Shown here: one piece after another, positions 8,923 through 19,433 of the stretch | How positions within the stretch are numbered: the first letter of the stretch is position 1 | Layout of the letters: each line of letters begins with the position of its first letter | Assembly: GCF_001189365.1 (NCBI RefSeq) | Contig: NZ_LFJJ01000001.1 | Coordinates: forward strand, 62,001-126,000 | Direction of reading: 5' to 3' | DNA: 64,000 nucleotides | From: Candidatus Burkholderia verschuerenii | GTDB taxonomy: Bacteria; Pseudomonadota; Gammaproteobacteria; Burkholderiales; Burkholderiaceae | Program-made: the position numbers and the translations under genes | The notes under the pieces: generated by a model | Told to the model about the DNA's origin: nothing | What the model saw: the letters and a program-made list of their open reading frames with translations, nothing else | The model's database searches: none

Positions 8923-9982
8923 GGATGGCTTTCCCTTGATCAAGATATTTGTCTTCGAGTATCTCACCGGTGGCGGCATCGATCCCGATGTCGCGGGCGC
9001 GGGCAGCCTCGCCGATCTTTCCGCGCTCATCGTCGAAGGACGCGTGATGCGCGATGCCATCGCCGCCGATCTGCGCGCGTTGCCCGGCGTCGCAATCACG
9101 GTGGCGAGTTCGCGCTTCGAGCAGCGCGACGGTGCGTTCACGTACGCGCAGGCCGGCGAACCCGTGACGCGCTTCGTCGCGCGCATGGCGCGCGAGCACG
9201 ATTACGCGTGCATCATCGCACCCGAATGCGATGGTTTGCTGCTGCGTTTGCATGATGCCGTCGGCGCGTCGCGCTGGCTCGGCTGCGCGAAGGAAACGAT
9301 TCGCGCGGCATCGAGCAAGAGCGCGACGGCGGCGCGTCTTGCATCGCATGGCATCGCGGCGACGGCCGCGCTCGATCCCGACGATGCGCGCGCCGATGCG
9401 TCGCGTCGCTGGGTCGTGAAGCCCGATGATGGCGCGGGCGGCCTCGATACCTACGTATTCGACGATCTCGATGCAGCCCGCGCGGAATACGCGGCGCGCG
9501 CGGAAGCCGGCCGCAGTCCCGTGCTGCAAGCATGGATCGACGGCGAAGCGCTGAGCCTTTCGCTGATGTGCGGCGACCACGGCGCGCGCCTGGTGTCGAT
9601 CAACCGTCAACGCATCGGCATGTCGGACGCCGACGATGACGATGCGCCGCGCGAACGCATCGTGCAGTTCGATGGCGTCGATGTCGATTGCATCGATCGT
9701 CACGGGCCGCAAGGGCGCGCGCTGGAACGGCTGGCGTTGCGCGTCGCGCAGGCGTTCGATGGCTTGCGCGGTTTCGTCGGCATCGACGTGGTGTGGCATC
9801 CGCAGCAAGGGCCGGTCGTGATCGAAGTGAATCCGCGCCTGACCGTCGCGTATGCGGAATTGTCGAAGCAGGGGCGCGGCGAACTCGCGGCCGAGTTGCT
9901 CGCGGCGCATCGCGTGCCCGGTTTCGGCGATGACGATGCGGGGCCTTGCGCGCGTGCGGGGCATCGTCATGAGCGAATCTAA
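8921..9982 (+). CDS. mfnD: ATP-grasp ligase, MfnD-like (methanofuran glutamate ligase)
   Basis: 353 residues of ATP-grasp type: RWVVKPDDGAGGLDTYVF near 160, then GFVGIDVVWHPQQGPVVIEVNPRLT near 280-305, where the E.N pair binds Mg-ATP. The N-terminus IKIFVFEYLTGGGI matches the MfnD/OrfY group, which joins L-glutamate to tyramine (tyrosine in bacterial methylofuran). It is followed by mfnF and mfnE homologues. The start may be ATG 8921 or TTG 8936; the second begins exactly at the conserved core. Confidence 0.85.
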   Translation: MDGFPLIKIFVFEYLTGGGIDPDVAGAGSLADLSALIVEGRVMRDAIAADLRALPGVAITVASSRFEQRDGAFTYAQAGEPVTRFVARMAREHDYACIIAPECDGLLLRLHDAVGASRWLGCAKETIRAASSKSATAARLASHGIAATAALDPDDARADASRRWVVKPDDGAGGLDTYVFDDLDAARAEYAARAEAGRSPVLQAWIDGEALSLSLMCGDHGARLVSINRQRIGMSDADDDDAPRERIVQFDGVDVDCIDRHGPQGRALERLALRVAQAFDGLRGFVGIDVVWHPQQGPVVIEVNPRLTVAYAELSKQGRGELAAELLAAHRVPGFGDDDAGPCARAGHRHERI

Positions 9983-11093
9983 AGCACCGGTGTTCGGCTG
10001 GGATGTCGGCGGCGCGCACGTCAAGGTCGCGATGACGCATGGCGCGGACGTGCTCGCCGATGTCGCGCAATGGGCCTGCCCGTTGTGGCAGGGCATCGCG
10101 CATCTGGAACGCGTGATCGACGGCGTGTTCGAACGCTGGCCCGACGCGGCGAAATCATCCGCGCGTCATGCGGTGACGATGACCGGCGAGATGGTCGATC
10201 TCTTCCCCGATCGCGCAGAAGGTGTGCGCACGTTGACGCGCGCGCTCGCGCAACGCCTCGGCCCGCGCACGCTGTTCTACGCAGGCGATGCATGGTTCGC
10301 GCGATCAGCATGCGTCGAGGGCTGGCGCAAGGTGGCATCGGCGAACTGGCTGGCGACGGCGCAATGGGTCGCGGCCTGCATGCCCGATGCCTTGCTCATC
10401 GATATCGGCAGCACGACGACGGACATCATTCCGATCGTCGATGGCCAGGTCGTCGCGCGCGGCACGAACGACGCCGAGCGTCTTATGACGGGCGAGCTCG
10501 TCTATCAGGGCGCGGTGCGCACGCCGTTGTGTGGCGTGGCGCATCGCATCGCGTTTCGCGGCGAGACTACGAGCGTGATGAACGAATGGTTCGCGACGAC
10601 GGCGGACGTCTATCGTCTGACCGGCGAATTGTGGCCGGAACACGATCAGCATGCGAGCGCCGATAACGGGCCCAAGACCGAAGCGGCGAGCCGCGCGCGC
10701 ATCGCGAGAATGATCGGACGTGACGCGCGCGATGCCGCCGATGCCGAGTGGCGTCGCTTCGCACATGCATGGCGGCACGAGCAGCTTCGCACGCTCGAGG
10801 CGAATCTCGCGCGGGTGTGCGCGCAGCACGCGCGGCTCGCGGCGGCGCCTGTGGTCGGCGCGGGATGCGGACGTTTTCTGGCGGCGGCGCTGGCAAGGGA
10901 GGAAGCGCGCGGTTACGTCGATTTCTCGCGGCTGGCGGGCGTGACGAGCGATGCGGCGGATCAGGCGGAATGGGCATCGACATGCGCGCCGAGCGTGGCG
11001 GTGGCGTTGCTGGCATCGCGTGCGGTGGATGGGAAAGGCGCGCCAAGCAACGAAGCGTTTCCTTCAAACGATGCATCGTCGCGCGCCGCGTGA
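9969..11093 (+). CDS. mfnF: H4MPT-linked C1 pathway protein, MfnF-like (ASKHA fold)
   Basis: 374 residues of the hydantoinase/acetate-kinase-like superfamily. GWDVGGAHVKVAMT is the phosphate-binding loop near residue 9, and DALLIDIGSTTTDIIPI near 140 is the second nucleotide-binding segment. In archaea the homologue MfnF couples the furan phosphate unit to the tyramine-glutamate unit of methanofuran. It overlaps mfnD by 14 bp and precedes the mfnE homologue by 68 bp. In methylotroph literature it corresponds to orf19. Family certain; exact reaction inferred. Confidence 0.85.
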   Translation: MSESKAPVFGWDVGGAHVKVAMTHGADVLADVAQWACPLWQGIAHLERVIDGVFERWPDAAKSSARHAVTMTGEMVDLFPDRAEGVRTLTRALAQRLGPRTLFYAGDAWFARSACVEGWRKVASANWLATAQWVAACMPDALLIDIGSTTTDIIPIVDGQVVARGTNDAERLMTGELVYQGAVRTPLCGVAHRIAFRGETTSVMNEWFATTADVYRLTGELWPEHDQHASADNGPKTEAASRARIARMIGRDARDAADAEWRRFAHAWRHEQLRTLEANLARVCAQHARLAAAPVVGAGCGRFLAAALAREEARGYVDFSRLAGVTSDAADQAEWASTCAPSVAVALLASRAVDGKGAPSNEAFPSNDASSRAA

Positions 11094-11161
11094 TAGCCTG
11101 CGCGATACAGCGAAGCATCGAAGAGCGGTATCGAACGAAAGATCGAACGAGGACAGGAACC

Positions 11162-11737
11162 ATGTGGGTGGTGAAGCTCGGGGGTAGCCTCAGCCACGAC
11201 CCGGCGCTGCGCGAATGGCTCACGCGCCTTTGGGAAGTGGGCGGGGGACGCGTCGTGATCGTGCCGGGCGGCGGCGATTTCGCTGATGCGGTGCGACAAT
11301 ATCAGCGTGAATGGCGTTTCGATGATCTCGCGGCACATAACATGTGTCTGCTCGCGATGGCACAGTACGCGATTCTGATGCAGGGCGTGGTGCCGGAACT
11401 GGTGCTGGCGTCGAACGAGGAGCGCATCAGGCGGGCTTTGCGCGATGGACGGGTGGCGGTCTGGGTACCGACGGATCTGATGCGGACGACGCCGGATGCC
11501 ATGACCAACTGGGACGTTACGTCCGATAGTCTGGCGGCTTGGCTTTCGTCTTCGCTTAACGCCGAGCGGTTGATGATCGTTAAGTCTTGTACGTTGCCTT
11601 CTGATTGTTCGCTTGAGGGGCTTGCTTCGCTTGGTATCGTCGATGCGCGGTTTTCGGCTTATGTGCGGGATGCTAATTACATCGTTGAGGTGTTTTCTAA
11701 GGATGATGTTTCGGGTTATGCGGGATCGGTTGCTTAA
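11162..11737 (+). CDS. mfnE: Amino-acid-kinase family protein, MfnE-like
   Basis: 191 residues of the aspartate/glutamate/uridylate kinase fold: MWVVKLGGSLSHDP is the N-terminal phosphate loop and VVIVPGGGDFADAVR the second. MfnE phosphorylates aminomethylfuran phosphate to the diphosphate used by MfnF. The start follows AGGACAGGAACC. Its last 150 bp shift to T-ending codons (TCT, GCT, GTT, CTT), unlike the C/G-ending codons upstream, as the gene nears inverted-repeat copy B. Confidence 0.85.
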   Translation: MWVVKLGGSLSHDPALREWLTRLWEVGGGRVVIVPGGGDFADAVRQYQREWRFDDLAAHNMCLLAMAQYAILMQGVVPELVLASNEERIRRALRDGRVAVWVPTDLMRTTPDAMTNWDVTSDSLAAWLSSSLNAERLMIVKSCTLPSDCSLEGLASLGIVDARFSAYVRDANYIVEVFSKDDVSGYAGSVA

Positions 11738-11768
11738 TGTTGTGGTTTAGGGATTTTTTTTGGTTCTT

Positions 11769-12672
11769 TTTAGTCAGTAACTGCCTTCCCGGCGGAGGGG
11801 TTACTTTCTTTGCGGCGGCAAAGAAAGTAACCAAAGAAAGCCGCTGTTCGATCCTAAGCACCTTCTTGGCCGACCCCGACACAGTACTAGAGACTTGGCA
11901 CAGCAGTAGCAAGTGTTCGCGCCGGACGTTCGGGCGCTGGTTCCCATGCGATTCGCGCTTTCTCGCCTACCTTGGTAACGGTCCCCTTCGGCTTAATCCG
12001 GCCCGCTGCGCGGCCGGTTTAGGGACGTATGAGCAACCGGCAGGTAATTGGCGAAACGACCTCGAATGCGGCATCGCGTTTATCGTCATTCGGCCCTACC
12101 TTGGTCGGCGCTTCGATGAATTTAATTGCTTTCGTTTATCTCGGGCAGTCCCGGTTGCTATTTTCTTAGCTGGATGCCTTTCCATGCCCGACTCTTTGGC
12201 CGCCTTAGCGACGAGGCCACGTGCCTTAACGTACCGCAAGGCTAAGCGCACTGCAAACATGGTCCGTGCCGAAGGCGTCGCCTGGTGACGATGCTTGACG
12301 CATGCGCGTGATCTTAGTGAAAGTGCCAACCAAGGTAGGGCCGAATAACGATTAAAACGATGCCGCGTGCGAGGTCGTTTCACTGATCACCTGCCGGTTG
12401 CCTGTACCTGTACGTACCTAAACCGGCCGCGCAGCGAGGCCGGAGCAAGCCGAAGGGGACCGTTACCGATGTAGGCGAGAAAGCGCGAATCGCATGGGAA
12501 CCACTAGCCGAGCACACCACGAGAGCACTCGCTACTGCTGTGCCAAGTCTAAAGTCCTGTGCCGGGGCCGCTCAAGAAGGTGCTTAGGATCGGCCAGCGG
12601 CTTTCTTTGGTTACTTTCTTTGCCGCCGCAAAGAAAGTGCCCCCCGCCGGGAAGGCGGCTACTGAACATAAA
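11769..12672. repeat. Large inverted-repeat element, copy B
   Basis: About 904 bp between the convergent mfnE and mfnB genes. The left arm is about 11769-12120 and the right arm about 12325-12672, with a 200-bp unique centre. Ends read TTTAGTCAGTAACTGCC and GGCGGCTACTGAACATAAA. It carries the same TTACTTTCTTTGC hairpin and the same arm blocks as the other copies. Its right arm shares the variant ACCACTAGCCGAGCACACC with copy A. No coding capacity is supported. Confidence 0.95.
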
Positions 12673-12697
12673 CGCATGACAACAACAAAAGACCCGC

Positions 12698-13399
12698 TCA
12701 ATGAGGCTCTTCCAAAACAACGTGCAAAGCAGAAGCAAACATCCGCACCCGCTGAGGATCGAGCACCCCAGCCCGTCCGCCAACGCCAGAACAAAGTGCC
12801 CCTCGAAACCCCACAATATCAGGAGCAAAAAACCGGACCCTAGCAAGATCGCTCCAACGCAGCGAGCCAGCGAGCGCACACATCACGCCATGACTGCGCA
12901 CCTGATCAAGACACAACCCGAGAACTTCAAGATCGACGCAATCAAACAAAGTCCGTCCATCTTTAATAGAAGTATCGAACACGATAGCGGGAAACCCGAG
13001 TTGCACGGCCAGCGCCACTAAAGCACCGTCCAACCCAAAGTCAGAAAGCAAAACCGGCACAACAGCCGCCGGCAAGCCAGCCAAATGCCGCAGACATGCA
13101 AAACCGTCCAATCCCGGCGATACCCCGACCTTCACATAATCGACGCCAGTAGCCGCCACCTCGACCACACGCGCAGCGATCTCATCGAGCGCATGAGCAG
13201 GCAGATCGCCGATCGTGGCGCTGATCGGCCGCACCGCATAGCGCGTCCGCAACGCGCGCACGATACGCGCGATCTCGTCCGTGGCGACGCCGCCGAGCGC
13301 CCCCGCAGCGGGTTCCTTCAGATCGATGATATCGGCCCCGGCCTGAGCCGCATCGAGCGCTTCGGCCACGGAGCGGACGCTCGCGAGCAGTACGGTCAT
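12698..13399 (-). CDS. mfnB: (5-formylfuran-3-yl)methyl phosphate synthase, MfnB (DUF556)
   Basis: 233 residues. MTVLLASVRSVAEALDA, then DIIDLKEPAAGALGG (Lys of the Schiff base) near 23-38, and GVDYVKVGV match MfnB, which condenses two glyceraldehyde-3-phosphates into the furan precursor of methanofuran. ATGA overlap with the upstream DUF447 gene. The 3' part (near copy B) is G+T-rich on the coding strand, with many TTG, GTT and GAT codons. Confidence 0.92.
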   Translation of the reverse strand: MTVLLASVRSVAEALDAAQAGADIIDLKEPAAGALGGVATDEIARIVRALRTRYAVRPISATIGDLPAHALDEIAARVVEVAATGVDYVKVGVSPGLDGFACLRHLAGLPAAVVPVLLSDFGLDGALVALAVQLGFPAIVFDTSIKDGRTLFDCVDLEVLGLCLDQVRSHGVMCALAGSLRWSDLARVRFFAPDIVGFRGALCSGVGGRAGVLDPQRVRMFASALHVVLEEPH

Positions 13400-13992
13400 C
13401 GTGTGGTTCCCGTGCTAAGAGAAGGATCGAGCCGCGATTGCGCGCGATGTCGCTCGATCGCCTGTAAGAGCCATTGCCACGCTTCGCGCTCCATATCGCC
13501 AGCGGTTTTATCGATCGCGATCTGCAAGTAAGCAACCTCGCTGTCGATCTTGTCGTCGGGCAGCATGAAAAGCCGGCTCACGAGAATCGCGCCTTCGACC
13601 ACCGCAGCCTGCGCGCGATTGAAACCCGCAAACGGTGCATGCGTTTCACGATGCACGCACTCCATCCGCAAGGTGGGACGCGTGTCGTCGTCGTGCAAAT
13701 CGTGGAGACGCAGTTCGGTATGCGCGAGTGTATCGGCGAGGCGCACGCTCGGCACGGTGGTGGCGACGACCGTCGGCCAGTCGCGCGCCAAGCCGCTCAC
13801 GCAACCCGCGAATACGCGCACATCGGTGCAGAAGTTGACGACAGCGCTCTTCGTCGCGATGACGTTATCGAGCGTCGTGGAAGGGCGAAATGGCGCGAGG
13901 ATCGCGAAGCCGTCCTCGAAGCGCACGCCCATCGGCGCGATATGCGCCCGGCCATCGCGATCCGCCGTGGTGACGATGGTCTCGTAGATCAT
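13396..13992 (-). CDS. DUF447 family flavin-binding-like protein (methylotroph orf22 type)
   Basis: 198 residues starting MIYETIVTTADRDGRAHIAPMGVRF, the DUF447 N-terminus, with a split-barrel flavin-reductase-like fold expected. Members sit beside mfnB in C1 clusters of methylotrophs. The function is not established; a role in pterin or furan cofactor maturation is likely from context. The longer upstream frame (to 14463) crosses the pqqA locus and lacks family similarity, so I start at 13992. Confidence 0.88.
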   Translation of the reverse strand: MIYETIVTTADRDGRAHIAPMGVRFEDGFAILAPFRPSTTLDNVIATKSAVVNFCTDVRVFAGCVSGLARDWPTVVATTVPSVRLADTLAHTELRLHDLHDDDTRPTLRMECVHRETHAPFAGFNRAQAAVVEGAILVSRLFMLPDDKIDSEVAYLQIAIDKTAGDMEREAWQWLLQAIERHRAQSRLDPSLSTGTTR

Positions 13993-14089
13993 GGCCTGAT
14001 GCGCAAAACAATCCCATTGAATGAAAGGACGCACGAAGGCGCGACTCGCCGCGGGCGGTGCGCGTTCGTGCGAACCGAAGACGCTTAGC

Positions 14090-14164
14090 TTAGCGCGTCG
14101 CGATATACATCGTGATTTCAAAGCCGAAACGCATATCGGTGAAGCTGGGCGTCGTCCATTGCAT
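14090..14164 (-). CDS. pqqA: PqqA, PQQ precursor peptide (24 aa)
   Basis: A 24-residue peptide, MQWTTPSFTDMRFGFEITMY then IATR, with the invariant E-x3-Y pair (Glu16, Tyr20) that PqqE cross-links to make PQQ. The usual PqqA motif F-E-x-T-M-Y is intact. It is encoded alone, 12 kb from pqqBCD and divergent from cbbL. It is too short for a standard gene call and lies inside a longer, meaningless frame on the same strand. Confidence 0.93.
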   Translation of the reverse strand: MQWTTPSFTDMRFGFEITMYIATR

Positions 14165-15980
<1,816 letters not shown>

Positions 15981-16002
15981 TCCTTCATCGCGAGGTAGAG
16001 AC

Positions 16003-16419
16003 ATGAACATCACCCAAGGGACGTTTTCTTTTCTGCCGCCTTTGACGGACGAGGAGATTTCGGCGCAGATCGATTACGCGCTGTTGCAGGGCTGGTCCTG
16101 CTCGGTCGAATACACCGACGACCCGCATCCGCGCAATACGTATTGGGAAATGTGGGGCCTGCCGATGTTCGATCTGCACGATGCGATCGGCGTGATGATG
16201 GAAGTCAACGCGTGCCGCAAGACCTATCCGCAGCACTACATCAAGGTGAACGCATTCGATTCGGTGCGCGGCTTCGAAACGATGCGGCTGTCGTTCATGG
16301 TGAACCGTCCGAGCGACGAGAAAGGCTTCCGCCTCGAGCGCCAGGACGAACGCAACCGCATCCAGCGCTATTCGATCCGCACCTATGCCACCGACCGTCC
16401 GGCCGGCGACCGATATTGA
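16003..16419 (+). CDS. cbbS: RuBisCO small subunit, red type
   Basis: 138 residues starting [19 protein letters not shown], with the C-terminal extension typical of red-type small subunits ([20 protein letters not shown]) that forms the central beta-barrel of the L8S8 complex. It begins 22 bp after cbbL, with AGGTAGAG upstream as ribosome-binding site. Confidence 0.98.
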   Translation: MNITQGTFSFLPPLTDEEISAQIDYALLQGWSCSVEYTDDPHPRNTYWEMWGLPMFDLHDAIGVMMEVNACRKTYPQHYIKVNAFDSVRGFETMRLSFMVNRPSDEKGFRLERQDERNRIQRYSIRTYATDRPAGDRY

Positions 16420-16434
16420 TGGAGGACCGCGACC

Positions 16435-17355
16435 ATGAGCGCCGAAGCCACGCTCGACATCGAAGCACCCGCAACGCAAGCCGACTTGATGGCGTTGTAT
16501 CGCGAATCGCGCATCGGCGAAGTGCTGGCGGAGCTGGACCGCGATCTCGTCGGACTCGCGCCGGTGAAGACGCGCATTCGCGAGATCGCGGCGCATCTGC
16601 TCGTGGAGCGCGCCCGCGAAACGCTCGGCATAGCGTGCGGTGCGCCCACCTTGCACATGTGTTTTTCAGGCAATCCGGGCACCGGCAAGACGACCGTCGC
16701 GCTGCGCATGGCGCAGGTGTTGCACCGGCTCGGCTATATCCGCCGCAATCATCTCATATCGGTGACGCGCGACGATCTCGTCGGCCAGTACATCGGACAT
16801 ACCGCGCCGAAGACGCGCGAAGTGCTCAAGCGTGCGATGGGCGGCGTGCTCTTCATCGACGAGGCTTATTACCTGTATCGACCGGAGAACGAGCGCGATT
16901 ACGGTCAGGAAGCCATTGAGATTCTGCTGCAGACGATGGAGAACCAGCGCGACGATCTGGTCGTGATTCTCGCCGGTTACGAAGCGCGCATGGAGACATT
17001 CTTTCAAAGCAATCCGGGCTTCAGATCGCGGATCGCGCATCACATCGTGTTTCCGGATTATCAGCCGGACGAGCTGCTGCAAATCGCCGAGCACATGCTG
17101 GACGACATGCATTATCGCTTCGATGTCGAAGCACGCAGCGCCTTCGAGGACTATCTCGCGCGTCGCCTTCGTATGCCCAACTTCGCGAACGCGCGCTCCG
17201 TGCGCAATGCGCTGGATCGTGCGCGGCTTCGTCAGGCGAATCGTTTGTTCGCGGATGCCGAACGCGGCAGCGGCCCCGCCGACACCGACGCGCTCATGCG
17301 GCTCGATGCCGGCGATATCCGCGCAAGCCGCGTCTTCAGCGACACCCAACCCTAA
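16435..17355 (+). CDS. cbbX: CbbX, red-type RuBisCO activase (AAA+ ATPase)
   Basis: 306 residues. Walker [10 protein letters not shown] at 79-87, Walker [14 protein letters not shown] near 140-152, then the pore and sensor segments ([19 protein letters not shown]). The CbbX hexamer pulls the C-terminus of red-type RbcL to release inhibitory sugar phosphates and is itself activated by RuBP. It is 15 bp after cbbS and its presence supports the form IC assignment. Confidence 0.97.
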   Translation: MSAEATLDIEAPATQADLMALYRESRIGEVLAELDRDLVGLAPVKTRIREIAAHLLVERARETLGIACGAPTLHMCFSGNPGTGKTTVALRMAQVLHRLGYIRRNHLISVTRDDLVGQYIGHTAPKTREVLKRAMGGVLFIDEAYYLYRPENERDYGQEAIEILLQTMENQRDDLVVILAGYEARMETFFQSNPGFRSRIAHHIVFPDYQPDELLQIAEHMLDDMHYRFDVEARSAFEDYLARRLRMPNFANARSVRNALDRARLRQANRLFADAERGSGPADTDALMRLDAGDIRASRVFSDTQP

Positions 17356-17365
17356 GGAGCGCCCC

Positions 17366-18460
17366 ATGCGAGACGGACGCACGACCTTATCGAAGTTTCT
17401 GATCGACACGCTGGACCGGCAGCCCGGCTCGGATGCATCGAGCGGCTTGTCCGCGCTACTCATCGATGTGGCCGCGTCGATCAAGACCATTGCAGCAGCA
17501 CTCACGCGCGGCGCGCTCGGAGGTCAGCATGGTTAGGCGCAAAGCATCAACAGGCACGGCGAAGAACAGAAGAAACTCGATCTCGTGACCAACGACATCT
17601 TCCTCCAGCATTGCGAGTGGGACGGCTTGCTCGCGGCGATGGTGTCCGAAGAGATGGATGAAGTCTACGCGATTCCCGAGTCTTATCCGCGTGGCGACTA
17701 TCTGCTCGCGTTCGATCCGCTCGATGGCTCCTCGAACATCGATATCAACGGCGTGGTCGGTTCCATCTTTTCCGTGTTGCGCCGCGCGCCCGATGAACGC
17801 GATGCGCCCGATCAACGCGCGTTCCTTCGGCCAGGACGCGAACAGGTTGCGGCGGGCTACGCGATCTACGGGCCATCAACGATGCTGGTTTTATCCGTCG
17901 GCAACGGCACGCATGGTTTTACGCTAGAGCGCGACGTCGGCAATTTCGTACTCACTCACTCAGATATTCGCATTCCTGAAGATTCAAGTGAGTTCGCGAT
18001 CAACGCATCGAACGAACGGTTCTGGGAGCCGCCAGTGCGCCGCTACGTTCAGGAATGCAAGGACGGTCGCACGGGATGTCGCGAGCACGACTTCAATATG
18101 CGTTGGATCGCGTCGATGGTCGCGGAAGTGCATCGCATCCTGATGCGCGGCGGCGTATTCATGTATCCGCGCGACTTCAAGACGCCGCAGATGGAAGGCC
18201 GTTTGCGTCTGCTGTATGAAGCGAATCCGATGAGTTATATCGTCGAGCAGGCCAGTGGTTTATCGATCACCGGGCGCGAGCGCATTCTCGATGTGACGCC
18301 GGATGGCTTGCATCAACGCGTGCCGGTCATTCTCGGCTCGCGCAACGAAGTGGACCGCATTCAGCGCTACCACGGCGAATACGATCGCGGCGAGGACAAA
18401 CCGTTCACATCGCCCTTGTTCAAGGAGCGTTCGCTGTTCCTGCCGGAAACGGAGGCGTAG
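17366..18460 (+). pseudogene. cbbF: Fructose-1,6-bisphosphatase CbbF, interrupted by an in-frame amber codon
   Basis: Reading from ATG 17366 (after AAGGAGCGCCCC), codons 1-56 give the FBPase N-terminus ending RGALGGQHG, then TAG at 17534-17536. The same frame continues without any shift as [22 protein letters not shown] and on to 18460. The catalytic part is intact ([25 protein letters not shown]). In homologues the stop position is usually Ser, so a single TCG to TAG change would explain it. A restart at GTG 17585 would lack 73 residues. Probably inactive unless the stop is suppressed; a housekeeping fbp elsewhere could replace it (inference). Confidence 0.92.
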
Positions 18461-18524
18461 TCGTCGTTGTCGTCGTCATCTGAAACAGCGCTCAAACATA
18501 GATAGCCATCAGGGAGGCAAGCGC

Positions 18525-19397
18525 ATGTCAGTCAAACATCCGATCGTCGCGGTGACCGGTTCAAGCGGGGCTGGCACGACTACCGTCATGAAGAGTTTCA
18601 CGCATATTTTCAGGCGTGAAAAGATCAATGCGCAGATCGTCGAAGGCGATGCGTTTCATCGCTACGATCGTCTCGGCATGCGCGAAGCGATGAAGCAAAG
18701 CGAGCGCGACGGTCTGCATAACTTCAGCCACTTCGGTCCCGAAGCGAATCTGCTCGAAGAACTCGAACATCTGTTCGCGGGTTACGGCGAAACAGGTGGC
18801 GGCAAGTTCCGTCATTACGTACACGACGATGCGGAAGCCGCGAAGTTCAAGCAAGACTCGGGCACTTTCACGCAATGGGAAGACGTCACGCCCGGCACTG
18901 ACATGATGTTCTATGAAGGCCTGCACGGCGGCGCCGTCACGGAGAAGGTGGATATCGCGAGCCATGCGGATCTGCTGGTCGGCGTGGTGCCGATCATCAA
19001 CCTCGAATGGATTCAGAAGCTGCATCGCGATCAGACGATGCGCGGCTATTCGCACGAAGCCGTCGTCGATACGATTCTGCGCCGCATGCCCGACTATGTG
19101 AACTACATCTGTCCGCAGTTCTCGCGCACGCATGTCAATTTCCAGCGCGTGCCGACGGTGGATACATCGAACCCGTTCACCGCGCGCGAGATTCCGCAAC
19201 CCGACGAGAGCTTCGTCGTGATCCGCTTCGCCAAGCCGCGCGGCATCGACTTTCCGTATCTGCTGACGATGCTGCATGACTCGTTCATGTCGCGTCCGAA
19301 CGTGATCGTCGTGCCCGGCGGCAAGATGGGTCTCGCGATGCAACTCATCTTCACGCCGATGATTCTTCAGTTGCGCGACCGCTGCGCGCGCGCCTGA
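18525..19397 (+). CDS. cbbP: Phosphoribulokinase
   Basis: 290 residues, ATP-dependent phosphorylation of ribulose-5-phosphate to RuBP. The phosphate loop is GSSGAGTTT near 12-20, and EGDAFHRYDR near 40 and YEGLHGG near 131 are further family blocks. The length fits the octameric proteobacterial class. The start follows AGGGAGGCAAGCGC. Intact, unlike its neighbours cbbF and cbbT. Confidence 0.98.
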   Translation: MSVKHPIVAVTGSSGAGTTTVMKSFTHIFRREKINAQIVEGDAFHRYDRLGMREAMKQSERDGLHNFSHFGPEANLLEELEHLFAGYGETGGGKFRHYVHDDAEAAKFKQDSGTFTQWEDVTPGTDMMFYEGLHGGAVTEKVDIASHADLLVGVVPIINLEWIQKLHRDQTMRGYSHEAVVDTILRRMPDYVNYICPQFSRTHVNFQRVPTVDTSNPFTAREIPQPDESFVVIRFAKPRGIDFPYLLTMLHDSFMSRPNVIVVPGGKMGLAMQLIFTPMILQLRDRCARA

Positions 19398-19433
19398 GCA
19401 CAAGTTTCTTATTTGTATCGAAGGAGGCATCTT

